A stretch of 64,000 nt of DNA, taken from positions 44,011 through 108,010 of the forward strand of contig JAXHTV010000009.1 in assembly GCA_034189865.1 (NCBI GenBank). The letters are read 5' to 3'. Both the position numbers and the translations under genes were made by a program. The notes under the pieces were generated by a model. The model was not told where the DNA came from. It saw nothing but the letters and a program-made list of their open reading frames with translations, and did not search any database. This document shows, piece after piece, positions 9,006 through 17,244 of the stretch (positions are counted from its first letter, which is position 1; every line of letters begins with the position of its first letter). The stretch is from Pseudomonadota bacterium (GTDB taxonomy: Bacteria > Pseudomonadota > Gammaproteobacteria > UBA5335).

Positions 9006-10304
9006 TCAAGCGCGTTCGGAGATATCGGTGTAGTTTCGGCTCGCCGCACCGGTGTAGATCTGGCGAGGACGGCCGATGCGTTGCTCTGGATCGTTGATCA
9101 TTTCGATCCAGTGAGCGACCCAGCCTACCGTCCGGGCGATGGCGAACATCACCGTAAACATATTGGTTTGCAGTCCCAACGCTTTGTAGATGATCCCCGA
9201 GTAGAAATCGACGTTGGGGTACAGTTTCTTTTCCTTGAAGTAACTGTCGTTGAGGGCGATTTGCTCTAGTTCGAGGGCCAGTTCGAACAAGGGGTCGTTT
9301 TCCTTACCCAAGCGTTTAAGGATCTTGTGACACATCCCTCGGATCACCGTGGCGCGCGGATCATAATTTTTATAGACCCGGTGACCGAAGCCCATCAGCC
9401 GAAACGGGTCGTCACGGTCTTTGGCTTTGTCGATGAACGTGGGAATGTTCTTGATATCTCCGATTTCGTGGAGCATGTGCAGCACCGCTTCATTGGCGCC
9501 ACCATGGGCAGGTCCCCACAGACAGGCGATGCCCGCTGAAATCGCCGCGTACGGATTGGTTCCGGAACTGCCGGCGAGGCGCACAGTGGATGTGCTCGCA
9601 TTCTGCTCATGGTCAGCATGGAGGATAAACAGCATGTCCAGAGCCTGTGCGGCGACCGGATCCACCTCGTAGCCTTCCGCCGGTACGGCAAACAGCATAT
9701 GCAATAGATTGCTGGAGTAATCGAGGTCGTTGCGGGGATAAATAAAGGGTTGACCGATGGAGTGTTTGTGGGCGCAGGCGGCGATGGTTGGAATCTTGGC
9801 AATCATCCGGTGGGCAAAAATCTCTTGTTCCCGAGGGTCACGGATATCACCGGAGTTTCCGTAAAAAGCGGACAGACTGCCTACGACACCGGTCAGCATG
9901 GCCATCGGGTGAGCGTCGTAGTGGAATCCCCGGAAGAAGTCACGAAGGGACTCATGAATCATCGTGTGGTAACGAATGGAGTCGGTAAACGTATCCAACT
10001 CTTCCCGGTTCGGCAGATCACCGGTGAGTAGGAGGTTGGCCACTTCGAGAAACGTACTCTTTTCCGCTAACTGCTCGATGGGATAGCCGCGATACAGCAG
10101 GACACCTTCCTGCCCATCGATGAAAGTGATGTTGCTGCGGCAACTGGCCGTCGAGACGAAGCCGGGGTCGTAAGTGAAGATGCCCTGTTCGCGATACAGC
10201 GAGCTGATATCAGCAGTTCTCGGCCCCGCTGTTCCTTGGCGAATCGGAAGCTCCGTTTGCTTGCCGGAGGCGGAGTCGGTCAATACAAAATTTTCTTCAC
10301 TCAT
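9006..10304 (-). CDS. gltA: Citrate synthase (type II)
   Basis: Condenses acetyl-CoA with oxaloacetate to citrate, the entry step of the TCA cycle. The 432-residue product has the family hallmarks: [20 protein letters not shown] and [13 protein letters not shown] near the N-terminus, and the active-site regions with [10 protein letters not shown] (about residue 235), [12 protein letters not shown] (about 270) and [15 protein letters not shown] (about 310). The start is placed at MSEENFVL (ATG 10304) because AGGAG lies 7 bp upstream; a start six codons earlier has no such site. It follows maeB by 40 bp in the same direction, so the two may be co-transcribed. Confidence 0.97.
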   Translation of the reverse strand: MSEENFVLTDSASGKQTELPIRQGTAGPRTADISSLYREQGIFTYDPGFVSTASCRSNITFIDGQEGVLLYRGYPIEQLAEKSTFLEVANLLLTGDLPNREELDTFTDSIRYHTMIHESLRDFFRGFHYDAHPMAMLTGVVGSLSAFYGNSGDIRDPREQEIFAHRMIAKIPTIAACAHKHSIGQPFIYPRNDLDYSSNLLHMLFAVPAEGYEVDPVAAQALDMLFILHADHEQNASTSTVRLAGSSGTNPYAAISAGIACLWGPAHGGANEAVLHMLHEIGDIKNIPTFIDKAKDRDDPFRLMGFGHRVYKNYDPRATVIRGMCHKILKRLGKENDPLFELALELEQIALNDSYFKEKKLYPNVDFYSGIIYKALGLQTNMFTVMFAIARTVGWVAHWIEMINDPEQRIGRPRQIYTGAASRNYTDISERA

Positions 10305-10344
10305 CGATCTGCTCCTGGTCAACCGTGTTGATGAGATCCTTGGG

Positions 10345-11607
10345 CTAACTCGCAGGTGGTGGCGGGTAGTGAGCCGGATACCCGGTGCGGGCTACACCGG
10401 AATCGACTGCGCCTTTCGCAACGGCGGGCGGTACATAGTCAATCAGCCGCGGATCTAGCGGTGTTGGGATGATATATTGCGGGCCATAGGCCAATTGCTT
10501 CAGCCCGTAGGCTTTTAAGACTTCGCGGGGAACGGGGTCACGGGCTAGCGATCGCAACGCATTGACTGCGGCGATGTGCATTTCACGGTTGATCCGCGTG
10601 GCACGCACGTCCAGAGCACCCCGAAAGATATACGGGAAACCTAACACATTATTGACCTGGTTAGGGTAATCGCTCCGTCCGGTTGCCATGATGACATCCG
10701 CCCTAGAGCCCAGGGCGACCTCGGGACGAATCTCCGGATCCGGGTTGGACAAGGCGAACACAATCGGCTTATCTGCCATTTGTTTCACCATTTCCGCGGT
10801 AATCAGGTCGGGGCCGGAAACCCCAATGATAACGTCCGCGCCTCGCATGGCGTCAGTGAGCGTTCGTAGCTTGGTATTGACAACAAACTCTTGTTTGGTC
10901 GGTGTCAGGTTTTCCCGCTCGTGATGAATGATACCCTGCCGGTCGACTAACAACAGGTTGTCTTGCTTCGCGCCCAAGGCGAGCAGCAGCTTCATCGAAG
11001 CGATGCCGGCAGCCCCTGCCCCTAAACAAACGATCCGCACATCACCAATGGATTTGTTCTGGAGTTCCAGGGCATTGAGTAGGCCGGCGGCGACGATGAT
11101 AGCGGTCCCGTGCTGGTCGTCGTGGAAAACCGGAATATCCAGGCGTTCGACCAGTGCGCGTTCGATCTCGAAACAGTGAGGTGCCGCGATATCCTCCAGG
11201 TTGATTCCACCGAACGTCGGCGAAATGCGCGCTACCGTGTCGATGAAAGCCTCAGGATTTTCCGCATCCACCTCGATGTCGAAGACATCCACGTCGGCAA
11301 ATTTCTTGAACAGGACCGCTTTGCCTTCCATCACCGGTTTGCCGGCCAACGCGCCTGTTTTTCCGAGCCCGAGCACCGCGCTTCCATCTGTGATGACAGC
11401 GACCAAATTGCCTTTGGATGTGTATTTGAAAGCGTTGTCTTTATCGGCCGCGATCGCGCGGACGGGAGCGGCTACGCCGGGTGAATAGGCCAGGGAAAGT
11501 TCGTTGTAGGTCGTGAACGGCTTGGTGATAGCGATGCTGAGTTTTCCAGGTTTCGGCTTGGCGTGATAATCAAGCGCTGCCTGTGTCAGTTGGTCATCCG
11601 TCATCAT
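10345..11607 (-). CDS. maeB: Malic enzyme, short form without phosphotransacetylase domain
   Basis: Oxidatively decarboxylates malate to pyruvate, probably with NADP. At 420 residues it contains only the catalytic domain: [12 protein letters not shown] (about 41-52), [10 protein letters not shown] with the metal/active-site region (about 72-81), [17 protein letters not shown] (about 133-149), FHDDQHGTA (about 160-168) and the dinucleotide fold [12 protein letters not shown] (about 191-202). The long E. coli MaeB carries an extra phosphotransacetylase-like half that is absent here; the short form is usual in Pseudomonas-like genomes. Two adjacent ATGs (11607 and 11604) could start it; neither has a strong ribosome binding site. 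Confidence 0.93.
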   Translation of the reverse strand: MMTDDQLTQAALDYHAKPKPGKLSIAITKPFTTYNELSLAYSPGVAAPVRAIAADKDNAFKYTSKGNLVAVITDGSAVLGLGKTGALAGKPVMEGKAVLFKKFADVDVFDIEVDAENPEAFIDTVARISPTFGGINLEDIAAPHCFEIERALVERLDIPVFHDDQHGTAIIVAAGLLNALELQNKSIGDVRIVCLGAGAAGIASMKLLLALGAKQDNLLLVDRQGIIHHERENLTPTKQEFVVNTKLRTLTDAMRGADVIIGVSGPDLITAEMVKQMADKPIVFALSNPDPEIRPEVALGSRADVIMATGRSDYPNQVNNVLGFPYIFRGALDVRATRINREMHIAAVNALRSLARDPVPREVLKAYGLKQLAYGPQYIIPTPLDPRLIDYVPPAVAKGAVDSGVARTGYPAHYPPPPAS

Positions 11608-11675
11608 CTCGGCAATCCAACGGGGAGTTGGTCAGTACGACTAGTGTGGGTGGCAAATCCGGTAGGACTTGCCCG

Positions 11676-11706
11676 AGTATAAGCGGTGAGCCGGCTCTCG
11701 CACCAA
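11676..11706 (-). promoter_or_regulatory. Possible promoter of maeB
   Basis: On the minus strand TATACT lies about 69 bp upstream of the maeB start, with TTGGTG 19 bp further upstream. The spacer is longer than ideal, so this is weak support. Confidence 0.3.
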
Positions 11707-11749
11707 ATCCCCTTTGTGCCGGCGAGTTGCGATGGGCTCAACGCGTTGG

Positions 11750-11809
11750 AAGTCCGTTTTGGGCGTTCGCAGTTTGGAACGTATTGCGAGCCGGTGTCAA
11801 AACGGACTT
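11750..11809 (-). repeat. Long hairpin between rpmE and maeB
   Basis: Perfect 12-bp arms AAGTCCGTTTTG and CAAAACGGACTT are separated by 36 bp. Inner CGCA/TGCG and GGC/GCC pairings extend the stem. It begins 13 bp after the rpmE stop and has no T-run on the rpmE strand, so it looks more like an mRNA-stability or attenuator structure than a simple terminator. Confidence 0.55.
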
Positions 11810-11822
11810 AAGGGATTACCGC

Positions 11823-12026
11823 TTACTTCATTCCGTAGCGACGGCGGAACTTGTCGACGCGTCCACCGGTGTCGACGATCTTCAGCTTACCCGTGTAGAA
11901 CGGGTGGCACATAGAGCAAACTTCCACTTGGAGATCTTTCCCGATGGTGGAACGCGTCTCGAAGCTGTGCCCGCAGCTGCAGGTCACTTTGATTTCGCTA
12001 TACTCAGGATGGATGTCTGCACGCAT
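11823..12026 (-). CDS. rpmE: 50S ribosomal protein L31 (zinc-binding form)
   Basis: Small protein of the large ribosomal subunit. The 67-residue product carries the four cysteines of the zinc-binding (C+) form, in CSCG (residues 16-19) and CSMC (residues 37-40), and ends [14 protein letters not shown] as expected. GAGGAACGGCAG precedes the ATG. A well-formed sigma-70 promoter lies about 70-100 bp upstream. Zinc-free paralogues are often Zur-controlled elsewhere in genomes; none is seen in this window. Confidence 0.97.
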   Translation of the reverse strand: MRADIHPEYSEIKVTCSCGHSFETRSTIGKDLQVEVCSMCHPFYTGKLKIVDTGGRVDKFRRRYGMK

Positions 12027-12095
12027 CTGCCGTTCCTCTGACCCAGACTGTTCCAGGCTGCCTCGAAGCGGCCTGGCTGCCTAAAAGAACCGCGA

Positions 12096-12124
12096 ATCAT
12101 ACCGGCAAATTTATACGCCGACAA
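12096..12124 (-). promoter_or_regulatory. Sigma-70 promoter of rpmE
   Basis: On the minus strand TTGTCG (12119-12124) is separated by 17 bp from TATGAT (12096-12101), about 70 bp upstream of the rpmE ATG. The -35 box lies 24 bp from the nearest DnaA box, so DnaA could influence this promoter. Confidence 0.65.
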
Positions 12125-12147
12125 GTTGTGATTTTCGATCCGGCGAC

Positions 12148-12182
12148 TTATCCACAAATTTTGTGGATAAGTGTGTGGATGA
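12148..12182. promoter_or_regulatory. Cluster of three DnaA boxes (DARS-like arrangement)
   Basis: A perfect DnaA box TTATCCACA (12148-12156, plus) faces a second perfect box on the minus strand (TGTGGATAA, 12162-12170). A third box, TGTGGATGA (12174-12182, one mismatch), has the same direction as the second. The two perfect boxes and their 5-bp spacer make a near-palindrome. This head-to-head pair plus a third co-oriented box recalls the core of E. coli DnaA-reactivating sequences. It lies in the rpmE-hemW gap. Confidence 0.7.
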
Positions 12183-12186
12183 AATC

Positions 12187-12337
12187 GTGATAAATCACTT
12201 AAGTTCGCGCCCCACAGGTATCTTGTGCTCACTGGCAAGTTTATGCGCAACGCTAACCCGCCGATGTTATTGGAATTTTTCTTGACTTTTTGAAATATCA
12301 CGAGAGTCAGGCGTTTTTCCGGGCTGTCCCCTTGGCC
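12187..12337. other. AT-rich non-coding stretch between rpmE and hemW
   Basis: The gene-free gap 12027-12387 holds the rpmE promoter, the DnaA box cluster, a small palindrome GTGATAAATCAC (12187-12198), a one-mismatch box TTATGCGCA (12241-12249) and an AT-rich run around 12265-12300. An open reading frame can be drawn through it on the minus strand but it resembles no known protein. I see no RNA gene here. Confidence 0.5.
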
Positions 12338-12346
12338 TGTGAATAA
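12338..12346 (-). promoter_or_regulatory. Additional DnaA box
   Basis: TGTGAATAA on the plus strand is TTATTCACA on the minus strand, which fits the TTATNCACA consensus. It is about 155 bp from the main cluster of boxes and 42 bp from the end of hemW. Confidence 0.45.
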
Positions 12347-12387
12347 GCCACGCGGTTAAGTTCGTTTTGTCAACCGCCAGCGGGTTG

Positions 12388-13566
12388 CTAGTGCCCCGTC
12401 GAGTCCGTTGGCATGAACTGGACGAGTAGTTCGTTGAGGTATCGCAGCCCGAGTTTTGTTGGTGCGATGTGGGTTCCGTTTGTGATGAGTAGGCCGAGTT
12501 CGCGTGCCCGGCTCAGGCCGGAGGCTGCGGCGCTCGCGGCCAATCCCGTTCGCTGCGAGAAGAGCGCTAGGGTCGTGCCGTCGATCAGCCGGAGTGCGTT
12601 CATAAAAAACTCGATCGGCCGCTCCGATGGGGCGACGAATGTGGTAACCGCGCAATCGCCATCTGCGATGGATCGGAGATAAGTTTGTGGTGAACTCGGC
12701 TTGGTTGTGCGTACGATGGTGTCGCCGGTGATATCGGTGACTTTTCCGTGGGCCCCTGCCCCCAATCCCAAGTAGTCGCCGAATTCCCAGTAATTTAGGT
12801 TGTGTCGGCAACGCGTTCCTGGGCGAGCGTACGCCGATATCTCATAGCGGGCCAATCCCGCTGCGGCGATGACCTCAAGCGATTGCTGGTGCATCTGCCA
12901 GGCGGTGTCATCGTCCGGCAGGTTTGGGGGGTACTGGGCAAACACGGTGCCGGGCTCAAGTGTCAGTTGGTAGTGCGACAAATGACCGTCGCCCAGCTCA
13001 CACGCCAGTTTTACGTCGGTCACCGCTTCCGCCACCGTTTGTTCGGGCAGAGCGTACATCAGGTCGAGATTGAACGATTCGAAGCCCGTAGCGTGCGCCG
13101 CTTCGATGGCTTTAAAGGCGTCTTGTCGGTCGTGAATGCGCCCCAGGCGCGCCAGATGGCGATCGTCAAAGCTTTGGATGCCGATTGAAAGCCGGTTGAC
13201 GCCCGCTTGCCGGAAACCTCGGAACCGGTCTGCATCGGCTGCTCCAGGGTTGGCTTCAAGGGTGATTTCAACGTCGTCCTCGATTTTCAGGCGGTTGCTG
13301 ATGCCCTCGAGCAGGACGGCGATGCTATCCGGAGAAAAAAGGCTGGGCGTGCCGCCTCCGATAAAAATGCTGGATACCTCGCGATCTGAAAGCGGTAGTT
13401 GCGCTAGATCACGCTCCAGGTCTTGTAGCAGTGCGCTGATGTAGCTTTGCTCAGGGATTTTGCCCGGACGTCTGGTGTGGGAGTTGAAGTCGCAGTAAGG
13501 GCATTTCCGTACGCACCAGGGTAGGTGTACGTAGATGCCCAGTGGCGGCGGTTTGAGAGGGGTCAT
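12388..13566 (-). CDS. hemW: Radical SAM protein HemW (heme chaperone / CPO-like)
   Basis: Member of the coproporphyrinogen dehydrogenase-like radical SAM family, thought to bind heme and deliver it to target proteins rather than to oxidise coproporphyrinogen. The motif YVHLPWCVRKCPYC (about residues 10-23) gives the CxxxCxxC cluster ligands. FIGGGTPSLF follows and the C-terminal HemN-type domain ends the protein. The start at ATG 13566 gives 392 residues, normal for HemW; an in-frame ATG at 13629 would add 21 residues without homology. It lies downstream of rdgB, as in many gammaproteobacteria. Confidence 0.93.
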   Translation of the reverse strand: MTPLKPPPLGIYVHLPWCVRKCPYCDFNSHTRRPGKIPEQSYISALLQDLERDLAQLPLSDREVSSIFIGGGTPSLFSPDSIAVLLEGISNRLKIEDDVEITLEANPGAADADRFRGFRQAGVNRLSIGIQSFDDRHLARLGRIHDRQDAFKAIEAAHATGFESFNLDLMYALPEQTVAEAVTDVKLACELGDGHLSHYQLTLEPGTVFAQYPPNLPDDDTAWQMHQQSLEVIAAAGLARYEISAYARPGTRCRHNLNYWEFGDYLGLGAGAHGKVTDITGDTIVRTTKPSSPQTYLRSIADGDCAVTTFVAPSERPIEFFMNALRLIDGTTLALFSQRTGLAASAAASGLSRARELGLLITNGTHIAPTKLGLRYLNELLVQFMPTDSTGH

Positions 13567-13713
13567 GGTGCTGCTTCGCTGCACGCGGTGAGGCTCAGGA
13601 ACCGCTGTTGTGTTCCAGAGCGAGTGCATTGTGCCGCAGTCGAGGCGGATCCGGGATCGCTCGTCGGTGGGGGTTTGTTCGCCCGCGAGCGCAGTCGGTA
13701 ACCACGTCGGGTT

Positions 13714-14337
13714 CTAGTGTTCAGTGTGATCCGCGGCATGTGTACGGAGCTGCTGCAACAGCTGAGTCAGTGCCATTGCGCGATGACTGAGGCGGTTCTT
13801 ATGTTCTCGAGACAATTCGGCGGCCGTTTTGTCCAAACCTGAGATCTCGAAAACCGGATCGTACCCGAACCCACCCGATCCGTGGGGTTGGCGTCGAATG
13901 TGTCCCCACCAGCTTCCTTGGCCGATGACCGGTGTTGGGTCGGCCGCATGTCGCATATAGACCACCACGCAGTAAAACCGGGCAGAGAGGTCCTGGTCGG
14001 GTTTGTCGGCCAGTGCATCGAGGAGCCTGGCGATGTTGGCTTGGTCGTCCGCGCTGGCGCCGGCGTAACGGGCGGAGTGAATTCCCGGGGCGCCGCCTAG
14101 CGCGGGTACTTCCAGGCCGGAGTCGTCTGCCAACGCGGGGAGGCCGGAAAGTCTCGCTGCATGTCGGGCCTTCAATATGGCGTTCTCAACAAAGGTTTCC
14201 CCCGTTTCTTCCGCTGGGGGGATATCGAAATCGGATTGTGGAACGAGCGTCCAGCCGAGCGGAGCCAGGCGGCCCTGAAACTCACTGAGCTTGCCGCGGT
14301 TTCCGCTGGCCAGAACGATCGCTCTTTGGCTAGGCAC
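13714..14337 (-). CDS. rdgB: Non-canonical purine NTP pyrophosphatase (ITP/XTP)
   Basis: Hydrolyses dITP, ITP and XTP to monophosphates, keeping deaminated purines out of nucleic acids. The 207-residue product begins with GTG and shows the family motifs ASGNRGKLSEF (about 10-20), FVENAILKARHAA (about 49-61), ADDSGLEVPALGGAPGIHSARYAG (about 70-93) and GGFGYDPVF near residue 157. GGAG, lying at the end of rph, precedes the GTG, so it is probably translated from an rph-rdgB transcript. The rph stop is 3 bp away. Confidence 0.95.
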   Translation of the reverse strand: MPSQRAIVLASGNRGKLSEFQGRLAPLGWTLVPQSDFDIPPAEETGETFVENAILKARHAARLSGLPALADDSGLEVPALGGAPGIHSARYAGASADDQANIARLLDALADKPDQDLSARFYCVVVYMRHAADPTPVIGQGSWWGHIRRQPHGSGGFGYDPVFEISGLDKTAAELSREHKNRLSHRAMALTQLLQQLRTHAADHTEH

Positions 14338-14340
14338 GAT

Positions 14341-15060
14341 CTAGTTTTCTCCTAACGCGTCACGCTGGATTTGTTGGAGTTGTTGGTTGCCGAGTGTCGC
14401 CAGTTCGAGCATGCGGTCGAGTTCGTCCTTACGAAAAGCGTGACCCTCGGCCGTACCTTGAACCTCGATAAACCCTGCGGCATCGTTCATGACCACGTTC
14501 ATGTCCGTTTCCGCTTCCGCGTCTTCGGCATAGTCCAGGTCCAGTACCGGTTTTCCGCGGTAAATACCGACCGAGACCGCCGATACCTGGCCATGGAGCA
14601 CCGGCCGCTTGACCAAACCGCGTTCCTCAAGCCATCGTGATGCATCGCTCAGCGCCACGAATGCCCCGGTGATGGCGGCCGTGCGAGTGCCGCCATCGGC
14701 TTGCATGACATCGCAGTCGACGACGATGGTGCGCTCTCCCAATGCGCTCATGTCCGTTACCGCTCGAAGTGATCGTCCGATGAGGCGCTGGATTTCCTGT
14801 GTTCGTCCGTTTTGCTTGCCACGCGCCGCTTCACGATCCGTGCGGGTGTGGGTCGAACGGGGCAACATACCATACTCCGCTGTCACCCAACCCCGGCCTT
14901 TGCCGCGAAGGAACCCCGGCACGGATTCTTGAACGCTGGCGGTGCATATGACTTTCGTGTGACCGAAAATGCACAGTACCGAGCCCTCGGCGTGTCGCGT
15001 GAATTCCCGCCGAATCTCGGTGGGTCGGAGTTGGTCGTCGGCTCTACCGCTGGGGCGCAT
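14341..15060 (-). CDS. rph: Ribonuclease PH
   Basis: Phosphorolytic 3'-5' exoribonuclease that trims tRNA precursors. The 239-residue product has the phosphate-binding and catalytic regions [24 protein letters not shown] at about 72-91, [20 protein letters not shown] (about 111-130) and [18 protein letters not shown] (about 173-190). AAGGAT lies about 6 bp before the ATG. It is divergent from yicC with a 193-bp gap that must hold both promoters, the common arrangement in proteobacteria. Confidence 0.96.
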   Translation of the reverse strand: MRPSGRADDQLRPTEIRREFTRHAEGSVLCIFGHTKVICTASVQESVPGFLRGKGRGWVTAEYGMLPRSTHTRTDREAARGKQNGRTQEIQRLIGRSLRAVTDMSALGERTIVVDCDVMQADGGTRTAAITGAFVALSDASRWLEERGLVKRPVLHGQVSAVSVGIYRGKPVLDLDYAEDAEAETDMNVVMNDAAGFIEVQGTAEGHAFRKDELDRMLELATLGNQQLQQIQRDALGEN

Positions 15061-15253
15061 TGGGTTATCCTTAAGTCAACTGGATAGGGGTTGCGGCGTA
15101 AGGCGATCCGACCGCTTGGGTCGACGGCGTTCGGCCTGGCAAGCGCCGTATTGTAATCTATCGCGGCGCCCTAGTGGGCTGTACTGGCCGATTCACGGCG
15201 TTCAGCCCGACCGCCGGCGTTGCCACATACTCGTATTCGCGGAAGACGAAACC

Positions 15254-16114
15254 ATGATCTATAGCATGACGGGGTTTGCCCGTGTGGAACGACAGGAGAG
15301 CATCGGCCATCTCAGTTGGGAGCTGCGATCGGTCAATCACCGGTATTTGGAGATTAGCCTCAGGCTGCCCGAGGACTTGCGCGCATTTGAGCCCCAAGTG
15401 CGCGAAAAGATCGGCCAACGGCTTCGGCGTGGCAAGGTGGACGCTCAGTTTCGGTTCCAGCCGGTTGAGACGGCTGCCGCTGAGTTCGCTGTGGATCGCG
15501 ACTTGGTCGGGCGTATTGAACAAGCGGTCGCTGACCTGAAATTGCCAGCTCTAGCGGCGATCGATCCGCTGGATTTGTTGCGCTGGCCGGGTGTGGTTAA
15601 AGAACCACAAGTCGACGCTGATACATTGCAACATGCCGCTTTCCATATGTTGGATGAAGCGCTGACAGCCATGGTTCGCGTCCGTGCTGAAGAAGGTCAG
15701 CGGCTAGTGACCCTGCTGCGGACGCGCTGCGAGGGGATTACCGCGTTAGTGGGCGACGTGCGCCAGCGATTGCCCGAGGCGCGAGCCGCCATCCGTGAGC
15801 GACTGGAGGCGCGGCTGGCCGAGTTCAAGGTGACTGCCGATCCGGAACGTCTGGAACAAGAGCTTGCCCTGATCGCGCAAAAAATGGATGTCGCTGAGGA
15901 GTTGGACCGCCTCGACAGTCATTTGGTGGAAATGGGTCGTACGCTGGTTCGTGACGAACCGGTGGGGCGTCGCATGGATTTTCTGTTGCAAGAGTTCAAC
16001 CGCGAAGCCAACACTTTGGCTTCCAAGTCACAAGATGCGGAGACGACCCGGATCGCGGTTGAAATCAAGGTTTTGATTGAGCAGATGCGTGAACAAGTGC
16101 AGAACTTGGAATAG
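15254..16114 (+). CDS. yicC: YicC family endoribonuclease
   Basis: YicC-type protein; members are reported to act as RNA endonucleases in RNA turnover. The start at ATG 15254 gives 286 residues beginning MIYSMTGFARVERQ, the conserved family start, and including ELRSVNHRYLEISLRLPEDL (about residues 21-40). The C-terminal DUF1732 region has EELDRLDSHLVEMGRTL and GRRMDFLLQEFNREANTLASK. It heads a run of plus-strand genes, 6 bp before gmk, and is divergent from rph. Confidence 0.93.
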   Translation: MIYSMTGFARVERQESIGHLSWELRSVNHRYLEISLRLPEDLRAFEPQVREKIGQRLRRGKVDAQFRFQPVETAAAEFAVDRDLVGRIEQAVADLKLPALAAIDPLDLLRWPGVVKEPQVDADTLQHAAFHMLDEALTAMVRVRAEEGQRLVTLLRTRCEGITALVGDVRQRLPEARAAIRERLEARLAEFKVTADPERLEQELALIAQKMDVAEELDRLDSHLVEMGRTLVRDEPVGRRMDFLLQEFNREANTLASKSQDAETTRIAVEIKVLIEQMREQVQNLE

Positions 16115-16120
16115 TTAGCA

Positions 16121-16771
16121 GTGCTGGCAGATACTAACCCGGAGCCCAGTTCCCGTTGGGGAGCCGGCAGCTTGATTGTGATCTCTGCGCCGTCCGGCGC
16201 CGGAAAGACCAGTTTGGTGAAGGCGGTGGTCTCGGCGATGAACGGCGTGGTGTGTTCGGTTTCTCATACCACGCGACCCGAGCGCCCCGGTGAGCAAGAC
16301 GGCGTCGATTATCATTTCGTCAGTCCGTCCGAATTTGACGCGTGTTTGCGCAACGGTGATTTTCTGGAATACGCGCGGGTCTTTGATCACTCCTACGGCA
16401 CCAGTCGTCAGGAGGTGCTCAGGCAGGTTGCCGCCAACAACGACGTGATCTTGGAGATCGATTGGCAAGGGGCTCGCCAGATTCGGCAGAAGGTACTCGA
16501 TTGTGTTTCCGTGTTCATTTTGCCGCCCTCACGGGAAGAGCTGGAGCGGCGGTTGCGTGGGCGGGGGCAGGATGAAGAACGGGTTATCGCCCGTCGGCTG
16601 GCCGATGCCCGAAGTGACATGTCGCACTATGCCGAATTCGATTTCCTCGTGATCAACGACGACTTTCAAAAAGCCGTCGACACAGTCTGTTCCATCATCG
16701 TCGCCGCGCGAACGCGAACCTTGCATCAAGCGCAACGTCAGTCCGCGCTGTTGCAATCCCTCCTGGCCTGA
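16121..16771 (+). CDS. gmk: Guanylate kinase
   Basis: Converts GMP and ATP to GDP and ADP. The 216-residue product starts at GTG 16121, 6 bp after yicC. The P-loop is SAPSGAGKTSLVKAV (about residues 23-37), the GMP-binding region has SHTTRPERPGEQDGVDYHFV (about 48-67) and the lid is in RLRGRGQDEERVIARRL. About 10 residues precede the usual start of the domain, so the true start could be slightly different, but no other good start codon is nearby. Confidence 0.95.
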   Translation: MLADTNPEPSSRWGAGSLIVISAPSGAGKTSLVKAVVSAMNGVVCSVSHTTRPERPGEQDGVDYHFVSPSEFDACLRNGDFLEYARVFDHSYGTSRQEVLRQVAANNDVILEIDWQGARQIRQKVLDCVSVFILPPSREELERRLRGRGQDEERVIARRLADARSDMSHYAEFDFLVINDDFQKAVDTVCSIIVAARTRTLHQAQRQSALLQSLLA

Positions 16772-16923
16772 GACGGCATATTGGCATAGACTGAAACTCT
16801 ATAGTTTTGGGGAATTATGTCCGCGACTTCCAGATCATTCGGGCTACCGCGCGTTATCGTGCGGATGAGCCTCGTAATTTTTGGTGGCTCGCGATCGTTT
16901 GAGAGAGGTTGAATAGAACAGCG

Positions 16924-17226
16924 ATGGCACGTGTAACAGTTGAAGATTGCTTGGGTAGCGTAGACAACCGTTTTCATTTGGTTTTGGTGGCGACTAAACG
17001 GGCGCGGCAATTGGCCCGTGGCCAAGAATCGGAGTTGCCTTGGGAGAATGACAAACCCACCGTGTTGGCGCTCCGCGAAATCGCTGAAGGGCTGGTTACG
17101 CCGGCTATTTTGGATGAACAAGACGCAACCCCCGAACTCGAGGCGCTGATGGCCGATGAGCTTGCGGAAGTCGGGGCAGCAAGCGACACTGGTGCCGCCG
17201 AATCGGCACCCGCAAACAAGGAATAA
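16924..17226 (+). CDS. rpoZ: RNA polymerase omega subunit
   Basis: Small subunit that helps assemble RNA polymerase and forms part of a ppGpp site. The 100-residue product starts [30 protein letters not shown] as in other gammaproteobacteria, followed by an acidic C-terminal tail. GAGAGAGG lies upstream of a TTG five codons earlier, but the conserved start favours the ATG at 16924. It lies between gmk and spoT, its usual place. Confidence 0.95.
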   Translation: MARVTVEDCLGSVDNRFHLVLVATKRARQLARGQESELPWENDKPTVLALREIAEGLVTPAILDEQDATPELEALMADELAEVGAASDTGAAESAPANKE

Positions 17227-17244
17227 GCGGCGACGAGCCGTTGT

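Noticed and set aside
11984..12301. Minus-strand open frame through the rpmE promoter and DnaA boxes
   Set aside because: It crosses the promoter and overlaps rpmE in another frame; no homology. The region is better explained as non-coding regulatory DNA.
12027..12387. Possible chromosome origin (oriC)
   Set aside because: DnaA boxes and AT-rich DNA are present, but only three perfect boxes in 361 bp and no dnaA, dnaN, gyrB, rpmH or mnmG nearby. Strand bias flips again later in the window. A DARS or titration site fits better.
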